NCBI RefSeq assembly: GCF_013178945.1
Contig: NZ_JABFDM010000006.1
Coordinates: forward strand, 372,001 to 436,000
Direction of reading: 5' to 3'
DNA from: Bradyrhizobium aeschynomenes
GTDB taxonomy: Bacteria > Pseudomonadota > Alphaproteobacteria > Rhizobiales > Xanthobacteraceae
DNA: 64,000 bases
Shown here: positions 17,063 to 27,383 of the stretch, in pieces
Numbering within the stretch: the stretch's first letter is position 1
How the letters are laid out: the number at the start of each line of letters is the position of its first letter
Translations under genes and position numbers: made by a program
The notes under the pieces: model-generated
Seen by the model: the letters and a program-made list of their open reading frames with translations, nothing else
What the model was told of the DNA's origin: nothing
The model's database searches: none

Positions 17063-17792
17063 CGCGCGATCCGAGGCATGGGCTAGGACGGCTCTCGCGC
17101 CTGCCCCGGGTGGAATGCGTCAGCACAGACTCTCAGGCCCGACGGCCGCGATAGGGCTTCATCCGCCGGCGCAGACCGCGTAGCGGATTCTGCCCTTGGC
17201 GCGGAATGATCCGAGTCTTTCGCTAGGGTTCGCTACAGCACGATCAGTGCCGAAATGATCTTTGACTTTGCTGGCAAAAAGCTCAATGGCGGCACGCCCT
17301 CCGACCGACCGGCACGGTTGAACACAAGCCATGTCAATGGCTTGGCGTTCATCCGGCGAGCTTCTTTTATCTTGCCGCTTTAATCGGTCGGATGTTCTGC
17401 GTCTCTGCCACGATCTTCTTCGTCGTTTTCGCCATCTGTGCTCTCCGTCTTCATCGTCAAAAACACGTCTGCAGCGCGCTTCGATCTGCAGCTCTTTGAC
17501 AGCGAGGAGTCCCAGTGCGCCGTGCAGCTTTCCGCGCTCAGCGACGGCGTGGCGCCGCTGCACGATGGCAGCAGCATAGCCGTCGCGGCGCAATTTTCCA
17601 TCGGTCTGACGGAGCCACGTCACAGGCAATTTGACGCGATCGCATCGCTCCGGGGAGCGGTTCGTCGCAGGCAAGATAGCGTGCGTTCCGTCGTCTCTGA
17701 TCTGCACCGGTCCTCTTCCGCAGTCGCGGAGCTCCATCAATTCGTGCGTCGTCCTCAACGCATGTTCGTTGCAGTCTGGCTGCTGCGCTTGC
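17063..17792. other. Unassigned stretch before the IS110 remnant
   Basis: Open frames exist on both strands over 730 bases, but composition and starts do not support a gene. It lies between the methyltransferase and the IS110 copy and may be decayed mobile DNA. Confidence 0.45.
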
Positions 17793-18881
17793 TCATGCGA
17801 GCGCTCCCAGCAGCCTGCGATCCTTGCGCACGGCGTGCGCAGCGACATCGGCGGCGCTGGCGGTCGGATCGCCGCAATAGAACGTGCCGTCGATCCACAT
17901 CGCGTGCATGATCACTGCAAGCTTGCGCGCCACCGCCACCACCGCCTTGCGATGCCCGGCGCGCCTTTCGATCGTCTGTCCCCAGGTCTTGACCTTGTCC
18001 TTGCGCTTGAAGCGCGTCAGCAGCGCACTTGCCGCCTCATAGAGCGCGCGCCGTACGTCGGCGTCGCCCGCCTTGCTGATCCGCCCCTGCACATCGATCG
18101 AGGAGCCCGACTGCCAGCGTCGCGACGTCAGCCCAAAATACGCCGCCACATCGCGCGAGCGCTTGAAGCGCGACGGATCGTCGATCGCGGTCATGAAGCT
18201 CAACGCGGCGATCGGGCCGACGCCCGGGATCTGCATGAACCGCCGGCACAGCTCATGCCCGGCGACCAGCTTCACCACCAGCTTGTGCAGCCGGCAGTAC
18301 TCTTTTCACAGCGCGGCGCGCGCATTCAGCATGGCGTCGATCAGCTCGGCTACCAGCGCATCGCCGGCCACCGCGTCGCGCACGGCTTGCGCAAAGGCGC
18401 CGCGGCCGACGCGGCTCAGCCGGATGCCGAACGCCTTCAGCGAGTGCCGCACCGCGTTCTCGAGGTCCAGAAACTTGCGCTTCAGATTGCGCCGCTGGGT
18501 CAACAGCAGCCGCAACCGGTAGCACGGCTCGCTCTTGATGTGCGCCTTGCGGAACCAGCCGGTCCGCATGATGTGCGCGATGCCGAGCGCGTCCGTCTTG
18601 TCGGTCTTGTTGCGCTGCGCCTTCAGCGCCGCGCGCACATGCTGGGTCTCCAGGCAGATCGCCGGCAGGCCGAGCCGGAGCAGTTCGCCATGCAGCCAGG
18701 GCGACAGCGCGCCGGCCTCGTGGCCGACCCGTCGCAGGCGGCCGAGATACGGCAACAGCGCCGCCTTGATGGTTTCCGGATCGGTCGCCACCGTCACCTC
18801 GACCATCACCTGGCCCTTGTCGTCGACCACGCAGATCGCGGTCTCGTCCATGCCAATGTCCAGTCCAGTGAAGAATTCCAT
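17793..18881 (-). pseudogene. IS110-family transposase interrupted by one stop codon
   Basis: The N-terminal DEDD nuclease part starts at 18881 (MEFFTGLDIGMDETAICVVD, then VGHEAG and NKTDKTDA). It runs to a TGA at 18306-18308 just after MLNARAAL. The same frame then continues without shift (KEYCRLHKLVVKLVAGHELC) into the Transposase_20 domain (FMQIPGVGPIAALSFM, LTSRRWQSGSSIDVQG) and stops at 17793. A tryptophan codon (TGG) at this place is the simplest ancestral state, so a single point change has split an otherwise complete ~362-codon gene. The element is probably inactive. Confidence 0.88.
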
Positions 18882-19073
18882 CGCCCGCCTCCCGCGTTGC
18901 TGAAGCCGCGCATTCTGCGCGGACAGCGACGCTGCGTCAGCCGGACTCCGCTGGTCAGACCGATTACGGGCGGCAATTCGACCTCCCCCTGGTAACCGTC
19001 CGGTCCCTGCACACCTTCCCCCTCGTGTGTTGTCGTTCCATTTCGGGCTCTCTGCTGCTGTGGAGAATCTCCG

Positions 19074-19967
19074 GTGGGATCCAAACATTTCGAGAACAGA
19101 GCGCGCCGCGAATGGTGGTCGCTGCACATTGAAGCGTGGCGTCGGAGCGGTCTCGGGATCCGCAAGTACTGCCAACAACAACGCCTGACCGAGAACACTC
19201 TGCGGCGTTGGCTGAAGCGGCTGGCCGGCAACGAGACTGGGCTTAAGCTCGAGAAATATCAGACGGAATTGCGCCGCGAGCGCGCCCAGGAAGAGCGGGA
19301 AACGGCGCTCCGAAAGCAGAAGCAGCGCAGGTTCACGGTCACCTCGGATCTGCGCAATCGGGCCTCGCAGGCGTTCTGGGCGATGCATGTCGAGGCGCTG
19401 AACTGGAGCGGAATGGAGCTCTGCGCCTACGCCGCGGCGATGCAGTTGTCGCCGTATTCGCTGCGCAAATGGCGTGACCGACTGGCCGCCGGCGAGGTGA
19501 CGATCGACTGGCGCGCTCATCTTCATCCCTCCGCCCGTCCGCCCGTTAGCGCTAGGAACTCACAGCCCGCACGCCGCTTGACAGCCGCCGAAATCGGCGA
19601 ACCTGCGGCGCCGCCGGCACCGGTTCGGCGCTTCTTCAGCGACGAGGAAACGCTCGCGATCGCCAAGGAAACCGAGCTACCAGGCGCCAAGGTCTCTGCC
19701 GTCGCGCGAAAGCACGGCATCGTCACCGGGCTGCTGTTCCGCTGGCACGCGCAGTTCGGCATCGCACAAAAGAAGCGCTCCAAGCTCGCCCGTGTCGTGC
19801 TGCCTGACGACCTGCCCGCCGCACGTGCCCTGCGCGATCTCGTGCGTCCACCAAAGGGCATGATGGCCGTCGACCTCCATGATGGACGGCGCGTCTTCGC
19901 CCCCGCCGACAGCGATCCGGATGCCGTGCGACCACAGATTGAGAGCAAAGAGGCCGCCGCACGATGA
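19074..19967 (+). CDS. IS66-family TnpA-like accessory protein
   Basis: The 297-residue protein contains two similar HTH-type blocks in tandem (REWWSLHIEAWRRSGLGIRK with LRRWLKRLAG, and QAFWAMHVEALNWSGMELC with LRKWRDRLAAG). A third HTH-like block follows (DEETLAIAKETELPGAKVSA), ending in LFRWHAQFG. Such proteins accompany TnpB and TnpC in IS66 elements. It starts with GTG at 19074 and overlaps the broken tnpB start by four bases. The reading frame is whole, but the rest of the element is decayed. Confidence 0.8.
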   Translation: MGSKHFENRARREWWSLHIEAWRRSGLGIRKYCQQQRLTENTLRRWLKRLAGNETGLKLEKYQTELRRERAQEERETALRKQKQRRFTVTSDLRNRASQAFWAMHVEALNWSGMELCAYAAAMQLSPYSLRKWRDRLAAGEVTIDWRAHLHPSARPPVSARNSQPARRLTAAEIGEPAAPPAPVRRFFSDEETLAIAKETELPGAKVSAVARKHGIVTGLLFRWHAQFGIAQKKRSKLARVVLPDDLPAARALRDLVRPPKGMMAVDLHDGRRVFAPADSDPDAVRPQIESKEAAAR

Positions 19968-20286
19968 TGTTCGTTCCTGCAGGCGTGAAAGTTCACTTGG
20001 CGCTCGGCTACACCGACATGGCAAAGACACGCTGAAGAAGGATCCGTTCTCCGGTGCTCTGTTTGCCTTTCGAAGCAAAAAGGCATCGATCCTGAAGGTC
20101 CTGTTCTGGGACGGAAACGGGCTTTGTCTGTTCACCAAACGCATCGACCAGGGCGGCTTCGTGTGGCCCGCGATGGCGGGTTACGATGGCTCGATCACTC
20201 TCACACCGGCTCAGCTCGCGATGCTGATCGAGGGGATCGGTTGGCGCGCGCCAGAGCGGGTCTGGAAGCCTGCCATTGCAGGATGA
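19964..20286 (+). pseudogene. IS66 TnpB remnant with internal deletion and frameshift
   Basis: The start (MMFVPAGVKVHLALGYTDMA) fits the N-terminus of IS66 TnpB but runs into TGA. The C-terminal part (DTLKKDPFSGALFAFRSKK to WRAPERVWKPAIAG) continues in another frame. Compared with intact TnpB, roughly ten residues between TDM and the TLKKDP motif are missing, so a small deletion destroyed the frame. Confidence 0.85.
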
Positions 20287-20355
20287 TCTGCAAAAACAGG
20301 TGCTGAACTGAGTTGTGTTTTTCCTACGAATTAGCGTGGTCGAGTACCATCGGAC

Positions 20356-20589
20356 ATGCAGCTCGTTCTCACCAATCTCCCGTCCGATCCTCCGCTTCTG
20401 CAGCGCCTGTGCGCCACATTGCTGTTACGATCGAGCATCGTGACACCGAGATCGAGCGGCTCAACTCCATCATCAAACGGCTGCAGAGATTGCAGCAGCT
20501 CCGAACGTATGGACCCTGACCAGTTTGCACTTGGGCTCGAGGATCTCGACAGCGACATGGACCGCTGTAGAAGGCGCAATCAAAGGTGA
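20356..20589 (+). pseudogene. IS66 TnpC transposase N-terminal fragment, frameshifted
   Basis: The fragment opens with the typical TnpC start (MQLVLTNLPSDPPLLQRL), shifts frame for TIEHRDTEIERLNSIIKRLQ, then returns to the first frame for MDPDQFALGLEDLDSDMD. The rest of the ~500-residue transposase is absent. Together with the preceding two entries it marks the decayed, 3'-truncated IS66 copy at 19074-20589. Confidence 0.82.
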
Positions 20590-20923
20590 ATTTGGGAGCC
20601 CGATCTCCGCAGCTATACCGAGCGCTATCCAATCATCAAGACATCAGGGCGGCAACTGCTGTGTGACCAAGGTCGGCCAGCGTCCGGACGTCGAGCGACA
20701 CACCCTCAAGCGCACAGTTCCGCTCCGGCCTGTGTGTCCCGCGTGTCAGCATAGCTAGGTCCGCTCTTGCTCGCTGAAAGCCCACTCCGATTCTGACAAT
20801 CGAATTCGGCATCAAATTACCGATCCGTTCTGATCGCTTTGAACGATGGTCGGCATAAATCTTCGTAGCGACCTCACGAATGGGCTTTCAACCCGGCGTA
20901 GAACTACGTAAGATCTCCAACCA
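20590..20923. other. Leader region of the rightward Srf operon
   Basis: The 334 bases between the IS66 remnant and the first Srf-cluster gene hold no supportable gene. The operon promoter should lie here. A TTGAAC-like box near 20840 and an AT-rich stretch near 20856 are possible elements, but the spacing is not convincing enough to call. Confidence 0.4.
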
Positions 20924-22906
20924 TTGAATACCTATGTCTTGAAGTCGGTTCGCTACCGGGCGCATATTTCGGTTCGTTTGGGGGATAGGGTCGTGAGGGA
21001 CGCCAACGTCTATCTGCGTCGCGTTGCCCTGGCCGGTTTGATTGAGGCAAGACCCCAGGGAGTGGCAGTTCTCGACACGTGGGATCAGGTTTCAGCAGTA
21101 GCTCGCAGGCTGGGACTTGAGGATGCGCTGCACGTGTTTGCCAGACCGTCGGCGACCCGTGACAACGGCGTCAACCAAGGCGAAATCGTCTGGTACAGCG
21201 CATACGCTGGCGCGATCAGTTCGCTAGGGACGGTCCCCGCCCTCCGGCGGGATTCCGTTCTGGCCGAGTTGACCCGGGGCCTGATGACGCTGAACCCCTT
21301 ACTGAAGGACGAGCGCGTCGGCGCGTTTTTTTCGGCTTGGCTGAATCTGCCCTCGCTTGAAGACGACATCCTGGTCGTGGGTGATCAGGTGGTGATCACC
21401 AATTGGGGACTGTTGCCCGAAGCTGTCGCGGACTCGCGCGATCAACGCGGGGCGCACTTTGCTGCGGGCATTGGACGGCTGCTTTCTCCAGGCATTGCCG
21501 TACCGTCGTTTGAGCCCGACGAAATGCGAGCAGCGGTTTTGGCCGCGCCTGACACGGCCCTCGCCGGTCCTGGGACGAAGATTGCAGGCGAACCGCTACG
21601 GGAAACTCCTGCAGCAGGCGCCGCGGCCGCGCCGCTTGCGCAGACAGTGGTCGTTGGCCAATCCTACCGGCCATGGATACCAGTCGCGATTGCGACGGCG
21701 ATTGCAGCTGCTCTGCTCCTGATACTCTCGATTCCCGGCGTGTTGATCTATCCGTCACTGGGCGACACAGCTACGCGCACGCCACTGGACCCCGAACTGG
21801 CAGCTCAAACGCGCAGCACGCTCGAATCCAAGGTGCGAGATCTCCAGGGCATGTTGCGTGAGGGTGTCTGCACGCCCGCGGAGCCGCGCGGCAACTTGCC
21901 TTCCAGACAGGGCAACGTGATGTCCCCCCAATCGCCGCCCACAGCAACTCCCGGGTCGGAAGACGACCGATCGCGGAGCGACCTTCCCAAAGGGTCCGGC
22001 ACTGCCGGCTCCGTCGCCGCAACCGCGGACCAGGCGCCAGGTGGGACGGCATCAGCCACACCACTGCTTCCGCCCTTGCCCGGCAGCTTGCGCGGCCCGA
22101 GTGCACCGGATGGGCAGCCGTCCACGCTCGTGGAGCATCTTGATCGGGTGACGACGCTGGTGATTGCGCCATCGGCTGGTGGAACGGGCGCCGCGGTCGG
22201 CACCGGCTTCTTCGTCAACGACCGCCACGTCGTCACCAATCGCCATGTCGTCGAAGGCTCCGACGGATCGCGGATCGCCGTGGTCAACAAGGCTCGGGGC
22301 GCTGTGACGGGGCGCGTCGTCGGCCAGACCCGTTCGTCCGATGTGGGCGGCCAGGATTTTGCGGTGATCGAAGTGCCTGTCGATGCGAACCGGCCCGCCA
22401 TTTCTCTGAGCTCGAGAGTCGCCCGCGGCGACACAGTCATCGCAGCAGGTTTCCCGGGCTTCGTGATGAGCACGGATGACAAATACCAGCGCTTGATGGA
22501 CGGCGATCTCAGCGCGGTTCCTGATCCCGCCATCACTCAGGGCTGGGTGACAGCCTTGCAAGCGGGTCAGAATGGCCAGGGTCTCCTCGTGCATGGCGCC
22601 ACGATATCATCGGGCAACAGCGGCGGCCCGCTGGTGGATCTGTGCGGACGTCTAGTCGGCGTCAATACGTTCGGGACGATCGACAGCGGGAACGCACTGC
22701 GGCTGAATTTCTCCTTGCAGGCGCTAGGATTGAAGGGCTTCCTCAACGAGAAACGGATCGCGTTCAAGAACGACGATGCGCCCTGCGATCCGGCACGCAT
22801 CCAGAACGCAGCCGCTGCACAGGGAACCAATTCAGAGAACAACGCTTCACAAGCGCCCCCGCCCAGCCAGGCAAATCGGCAGCCGACGCAAAGCCAGCAG
22901 AAGTGA
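20924..22906 (+). CDS. Membrane protein: SrfA-like N-terminus fused to trypsin-like protease
   Basis: This 660-residue protein starts with TTG; no better in-frame start is obvious. The cytosolic N-terminus (1-245) contains GEIVWYSAYAG and DDILVVGDQVVITNW, which line up with GSAVDWYVPGHV and EYIYAVGDQPVLVAW in the next gene, so the two are related and SrfA-like. A membrane helix follows (about 252-276), then a Pro/Ser-rich stretch to about 400. A periplasmic trypsin/DegP-like domain (410-600) has the full triad: His441 in VTNRHVV, Asp478 in GQDFAV, Ser566 in SSGNSGGPL. No PDZ domain is seen. The tail is rich in Gln and Pro. It opens the Srf operon. Confidence 0.82.
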   Translation: MNTYVLKSVRYRAHISVRLGDRVVRDANVYLRRVALAGLIEARPQGVAVLDTWDQVSAVARRLGLEDALHVFARPSATRDNGVNQGEIVWYSAYAGAISSLGTVPALRRDSVLAELTRGLMTLNPLLKDERVGAFFSAWLNLPSLEDDILVVGDQVVITNWGLLPEAVADSRDQRGAHFAAGIGRLLSPGIAVPSFEPDEMRAAVLAAPDTALAGPGTKIAGEPLRETPAAGAAAAPLAQTVVVGQSYRPWIPVAIATAIAAALLLILSIPGVLIYPSLGDTATRTPLDPELAAQTRSTLESKVRDLQGMLREGVCTPAEPRGNLPSRQGNVMSPQSPPTATPGSEDDRSRSDLPKGSGTAGSVAATADQAPGGTASATPLLPPLPGSLRGPSAPDGQPSTLVEHLDRVTTLVIAPSAGGTGAAVGTGFFVNDRHVVTNRHVVEGSDGSRIAVVNKARGAVTGRVVGQTRSSDVGGQDFAVIEVPVDANRPAISLSSRVARGDTVIAAGFPGFVMSTDDKYQRLMDGDLSAVPDPAITQGWVTALQAGQNGQGLLVHGATISSGNSGGPLVDLCGRLVGVNTFGTIDSGNALRLNFSLQALGLKGFLNEKRIAFKNDDAPCDPARIQNAAAAQGTNSENNASQAPPPSQANRQPTQSQQK

Positions 22907-22915
22907 TAGGGCGCT

Positions 22916-24250
22916 GTGAGTAACGAAACCACGCGCATCGCCTCGACCAACCTCCTGGGTCTTGTGCCCCTGGGCAGCCGAGGCGACCGTGGACATGGCA
23001 GACTATTCGATTCCCTGTCTGCCAGATTCGGCGTCAGACATGCCGCCCTGCTAGCCGATCCAGAACCGCTCGCCGACGGCTCCGCCGTCGACTGGTACGT
23101 GCCTGGACACGTCAAGGCAACGCCATTTGCCGATCTCCCAGCGCCGGATGCAGCAAAATTCGAGCAAGAGCTCACGAGGCTGACGAATGACATTCGCGCG
23201 TTTGCGAAGGAACTCGATCAGCCGAAACGCGGAGGACCGGATCGCTCTCTGGCCGAAGCATTGCGCAATGCGCTGCAAATACCCGGACCCGAATACATCT
23301 ACGCGGTCGGCGACCAGCCTGTTCTGGTCGCCTGGGCCTATCACAAACAGGAGGCGTTGCCGTTCGATGTCGGCCTCGTGCGCATCGCCGACGTGGCGCC
23401 AAAGCAGCCGTTCAAACCAGCCGCTTTGCCGCCGCCCATTGCTGACTCCATCAGACCTGTGCCTCCTTCCCTTTCTGTCGTCCCGGCATCTGCACGACAG
23501 TCGGAGACGCGGATGTCGCCAGCGGTCATGGCGGCGCGACGGCCTTTCCCGTGGCATTGGCTGCTGTGGCTACTCTTTGCTCTACTGGTCGCTGCAATCC
23601 TCGCAATCTTGTTGCGGGCATGCGCGATCAACCTCGTTCGCACCTGGTATCCGGGACTTGCCTGGTGCGGCCGTGTATCGTCAATCGTCCAGGAAGACGC
23701 CGGCCAGATATCCGACCTGCAGCGCCTGATCGACAATCTTCAGCTGCAACTGGGGCGACGCATCGCCGAATGCCCCGCGGGACGGCTGCAGTTGCCCGCG
23801 TCGCAATCTGCGCAACCGCCGAGCACAAGCGACATTGAAAAGCGCGTCGAGGACAACAAGGGCGTCAAGGGCGAGTTGAACATCTCGCTTGGCTGGCCCG
23901 GAACGGCAGACCTCGATCTGTACGTGGCTTGCGCGGACAACAAGGCCGTCTACTTCAAGGAGAAATCGAACTGCGGCGGCAACCTGCAGATCGACATGAA
24001 CCACGAGAGCCGCTCGACTCAGCCGGTCGAAGACGTCGTCTTCCCATCGATCTCCGATATTCCGGCCGGCATGCTGAAAGTCGGCGTCGGATGGTATGCC
24101 GACCAGGGCGAGCAACGGACAACTCTGCCCGCGACAATCATCGTCCGCCGCAGCGGACAAATCATTGCGCAGAAGCGCATCGACGTCCAACGCCCTTCCC
24201 GTACGCCCGGCGAGCCCAATTTCTATCTCGAAATCCCGGTTCCAAGGTAA
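22916..24250 (+). CDS. SrfA-like membrane protein with YfaP-type C-terminal domain
   Basis: The 444-residue product starts with GTG ten bases after the protease gene. Residues 1-180 form the SrfA-like region (VDWYVPGHV, IYAVGDQPVLVAW). A helix at about 212-236 crosses the membrane. A helical stretch follows, then a beta domain (about 318-440) starting GELNISLGWPGTADLDLYVA and containing PAGMLKVGVGWYAD. That pattern matches YfaP/DUF2135 domains, where an NADLDLHV-like motif is typical. The domain should face the periplasm and may bind a ligand or metal. SrfA, SrfB and SrfC occur together in Salmonella and many proteobacteria, so this gene is the likely SrfA equivalent. Confidence 0.7.
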   Translation: MSNETTRIASTNLLGLVPLGSRGDRGHGRLFDSLSARFGVRHAALLADPEPLADGSAVDWYVPGHVKATPFADLPAPDAAKFEQELTRLTNDIRAFAKELDQPKRGGPDRSLAEALRNALQIPGPEYIYAVGDQPVLVAWAYHKQEALPFDVGLVRIADVAPKQPFKPAALPPPIADSIRPVPPSLSVVPASARQSETRMSPAVMAARRPFPWHWLLWLLFALLVAAILAILLRACAINLVRTWYPGLAWCGRVSSIVQEDAGQISDLQRLIDNLQLQLGRRIAECPAGRLQLPASQSAQPPSTSDIEKRVEDNKGVKGELNISLGWPGTADLDLYVACADNKAVYFKEKSNCGGNLQIDMNHESRSTQPVEDVVFPSISDIPAGMLKVGVGWYADQGEQRTTLPATIIVRRSGQIIAQKRIDVQRPSRTPGEPNFYLEIPVPR

Positions 24251-24283
24251 TCGGCAGGAAAGGCGAACAGAGAGCTATCGACG

Positions 24284-27200
24284 ATGCCCTATCCCGATGA
24301 CGAACCTCTGCAACTAGTCCCCCATTCCGGGGTGCAATTCATTACGCGCTATCTGAATCTCGCAGACGCCACGAGGTTTCGCCGCTCGTTCATCGAACGT
24401 TCGGAGCCAGCAGCGGAGGCGGATCGCAGGCATGTCTATTTGCTGCCGGATTGGCATCCAGAGGATCCGTCGAAGCAGGGCGATACGCTTGAGCAACTTC
24501 CGAACGACGACGCCTATGCGATCAGGCCCGAAAACGCGCTCGAGCCCTACCTCGGCAAATGGGTCCCCCTGCCCTATCTGCGGATCAGGGACGGACGTAC
24601 GCCCGGCGGCGGCGAAGCCTATGACGCTGGGCCAACCAACTGGGTCAGGGTTCGCATCATTCCGGAAATCTCGACAGCGCAGGATCGCAACTATACCCAT
24701 CGCGTGATCTTCGCGGTCGATACCGAGATCCGACGACCCGATCCACAGGATGGACCTGCATACGGCCCATATACCGTGCCTCTCGCCAAGGATGTCGAGG
24801 GTCAGCGCATGTTCCGGCTGGTGTCGGACATGGCCAGAATGGGCTGGTTCGTTCAAGGAAATCGTAACGCCGCGCTGGCGCAGAAGCTCGACGACCCCCA
24901 ACTGTGGGTCGACAAGTGGCTCGAGGAGCTTTTCCTCGAGTTCAAGCGGGCCAGCACCGAAGCCAATCCGAATCGCCGGAATCCACGTCTGCAACATGTT
25001 CATGAGCATGCCGCGCGATGGTACACCTTCGTCGACCTGCTCGCCGAATTCGCAAACCCGCCACGACTGTCGTTCATCGACACGATTTCTGATCGCGTCA
25101 ACGAGAGCGACCCTTCGACCCGAATGGTCGATGTGGATTTCGTGCTTGACGTCGGCAACAGCCGGTCTTGCGGTATCGTCGTCGAACGCTTTCCGAACCA
25201 AAAGAAGGTCGACCTCAACAATTGCCGACCCGTGCGCATCCGTGACCTGTCACGGCCCGAACGGATCTACACTGAGCCGTTCGAGAGTCATGTCGAACTG
25301 TCGGCAGCAAATTTCGGCAGCGAAGGCATTTCGCGCATGTCCGGACGCAGTACCGCGTTCCTGTGGCCAAGCATCGTGCGAGTCGGCCCGGAGGCCGCGC
25401 GCGTTCGCGCCGAAGGCGCCACCGGCCGCGAGACCGGCGGCATGTCGAGTCCCAAGCGCTACTTGTGGGACATGGACGCCGTACAGCAGGAGTGGCGTTT
25501 CCCGGCGCACAGCTACTTCGAGGGCGGCGTTGGTCCGCTGGTTGAGCGGCGACTCAGGCGGTGGGTAAACCAGAACGGCGACGTGCTGTCGAAGGTTCGC
25601 AAGGACCCCAAGATATTCAAGTCGCTCTACGGCCGAAAGAACATCGACGATATCGAGAAGACCGGGCCTCGCTTGTCATTTTCGCGATCGTCCTTTTACA
25701 CCTTCATGCTACTGGAAGTGATCTGGCAAGCATGGGTGATGATCAATGACCCGGAGGTGCGTGCCAAACGCGGCGAAAAGAACCTGCCGCGCCGCCTGCG
25801 ACGGATCATCCTGACCCTACCGACTGCGACACCGGTACGCGAACAGCGCATCATGCGCGCACGCGCCGAAAGTGCTCTGTCGCTGCTATGGGATATGATG
25901 GACTGGAGCAAGTCGCCGCCGGTCGGCATCACCCCGCCGCAAGTCGAAGTGCGCTGGGATGAGGCGACATGCGTACAACTCGTTTGGCTGTACGGCGAGA
26001 TCGCTCGGAAATTTGCCGGCAATGTCGACCCTTTCATCAAGCTGATCGGTCGCCCCCGTCCCACGGCTGCAATTCCCAGCGGCCCGCCGGTGCCTTCGTT
26101 ACGGGTGGCAAGCATCGACATCGGGGGCGGCACCACCGACCTGATGATCATCACTTATACGGCGGTCGGCGATCGGGGCCTGCAACCGCGGCAGGATTTT
26201 CGCGAGGGCGTTCGCATTGCCGGCGACGATATCCTAAAACTGGTCGCCGAACGTATCGTCCTCCCCGCCATCCAGCATGACCTCGTCAATTGCGGCCTCG
26301 ACCTGACCCGGGCCCGTACGGTCGTAAAGGGCTGCTTTGATGAATTCATGTCCGCCGAGGAACGGCACAGCCGATGGAAACTAACGCTTGAAGCGGTCGT
26401 TCCGGCTGCGCTTGGTCTGATCCATGAGCATGAGAAGGCGGCTCCCGGCATGTATAATCGCATCGAAACGCGCTCCTTCGGCGAGCTCGTTCGAGACGAG
26501 AGCGTTGCGGCAAACCTCGCCGAAGTATCTCGTTACATTGAAGAACGTGCCGCAAGTGCGGGCGCGATCGATTTCTCATTGGCCAAGACACAGATCCCGA
26601 TCGACCACACCGCGATACGGGATGCCGTCCGCGACTCGCTCAACGACGTTTTCGAGGTTCTCGGCGAGGCTCTCGACCATTTCGACGTCGACTTGCTCAT
26701 TCTCTCGGGTCGTCCGGCGCGCATGCCCGCCGTCACGGAAATGCTCGCCGATCAATTTTCGGTCAGTCCGAACAAGATCGTTGCACTGCATAATTACAGG
26801 CCCGGCACTTGGTTTCCGTTCGGGGCCACCGAAAGCGGGCGGATATCGGACCCGAAGACGGCCGTTGTGGTGGGAGCGCTGCTGTGCACCTACGCACAGG
26901 ACAGCCTGGAGGACTTCTTCCACAAGTCCGACGAGATACAAATGCGCTCGACTGCGCGCTACCTCGGCTTCCTGTCGCAGGAAGGTAAGATGAGTAGGGA
27001 AAACGTGCTGTTCGAGCCCCCGCCTCCCATGGAGGCGGACAAGGAATGCGAGCATTACGGTCCACGGGCGATTGGATCGCGACAGTTGCCGTACGAGCGT
27101 TGGGTCACCGCTCCCTTGTATCTGCTTTCGGTCGATACGCGAGGTGGACAAGCTCAATTGCCGGCGACGATTACGCTGACACGACGGCTCGATGACGTCG

Positions 27201-27376
27201 ATCCCGACGACAGTTTTGCTAAAAAGCTGGAGAGCGAAGCCAGCAAAGAGCAGATTGCCGTCACTCAGGCCGAGGACAAGCTGGCACGCAACATCATCAG
27301 CAGAGTCACCCTCGGCTTCCGGACGATCGATACCGAAACGCATTGGCTCGACACTGGAATACTAAAACCTCCATGA
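24284..27376 (+). CDS. srfB: SrfB family protein, actin/Hsp70-type ATPase
   Basis: At 1030 residues it is the usual SrfB length. It opens with LQLVPHSGVQFITRY, close to the NSGVQF start of Salmonella SrfB. Three motifs of the actin/Hsp70 ATPase fold are visible: phosphate 1 (FVLDVGNSRSCGIVVE, about 285-300), phosphate 2 (ASIDIGGGTTDLMII, about 609-623) and the adenosine motif (LILSGRPARMPAVTEML, about 803-820). It should bind ATP in the cytosol and change shape or polymerise. Salmonella srfB is regulated by SsrB, but its molecular role is unknown. It lies directly before srfC, with a seven-base gap. Confidence 0.85.
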   Translation: MPYPDDEPLQLVPHSGVQFITRYLNLADATRFRRSFIERSEPAAEADRRHVYLLPDWHPEDPSKQGDTLEQLPNDDAYAIRPENALEPYLGKWVPLPYLRIRDGRTPGGGEAYDAGPTNWVRVRIIPEISTAQDRNYTHRVIFAVDTEIRRPDPQDGPAYGPYTVPLAKDVEGQRMFRLVSDMARMGWFVQGNRNAALAQKLDDPQLWVDKWLEELFLEFKRASTEANPNRRNPRLQHVHEHAARWYTFVDLLAEFANPPRLSFIDTISDRVNESDPSTRMVDVDFVLDVGNSRSCGIVVERFPNQKKVDLNNCRPVRIRDLSRPERIYTEPFESHVELSAANFGSEGISRMSGRSTAFLWPSIVRVGPEAARVRAEGATGRETGGMSSPKRYLWDMDAVQQEWRFPAHSYFEGGVGPLVERRLRRWVNQNGDVLSKVRKDPKIFKSLYGRKNIDDIEKTGPRLSFSRSSFYTFMLLEVIWQAWVMINDPEVRAKRGEKNLPRRLRRIILTLPTATPVREQRIMRARAESALSLLWDMMDWSKSPPVGITPPQVEVRWDEATCVQLVWLYGEIARKFAGNVDPFIKLIGRPRPTAAIPSGPPVPSLRVASIDIGGGTTDLMIITYTAVGDRGLQPRQDFREGVRIAGDDILKLVAERIVLPAIQHDLVNCGLDLTRARTVVKGCFDEFMSAEERHSRWKLTLEAVVPAALGLIHEHEKAAPGMYNRIETRSFGELVRDESVAANLAEVSRYIEERAASAGAIDFSLAKTQIPIDHTAIRDAVRDSLNDVFEVLGEALDHFDVDLLILSGRPARMPAVTEMLADQFSVSPNKIVALHNYRPGTWFPFGATESGRISDPKTAVVVGALLCTYAQDSLEDFFHKSDEIQMRSTARYLGFLSQEGKMSRENVLFEPPPPMEADKECEHYGPRAIGSRQLPYERWVTAPLYLLSVDTRGGQAQLPATITLTRRLDDVDPDDSFAKKLESEASKEQIAVTQAEDKLARNIISRVTLGFRTIDTETHWLDTGILKPP

Positions 27377-27383
27377 GACGTTA

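Noticed and set aside
18306..18308. Selenocysteine or programmed readthrough at the IS110 TGA
   Set aside because: There is no SECIS-like hairpin, and IS110 enzymes do not use recoding here; a point mutation is simpler.
17631..18995. Rightward frame across the IS110 copy
   Set aside because: The opposite strand has clear IS110 transposase motifs; this frame shows none.
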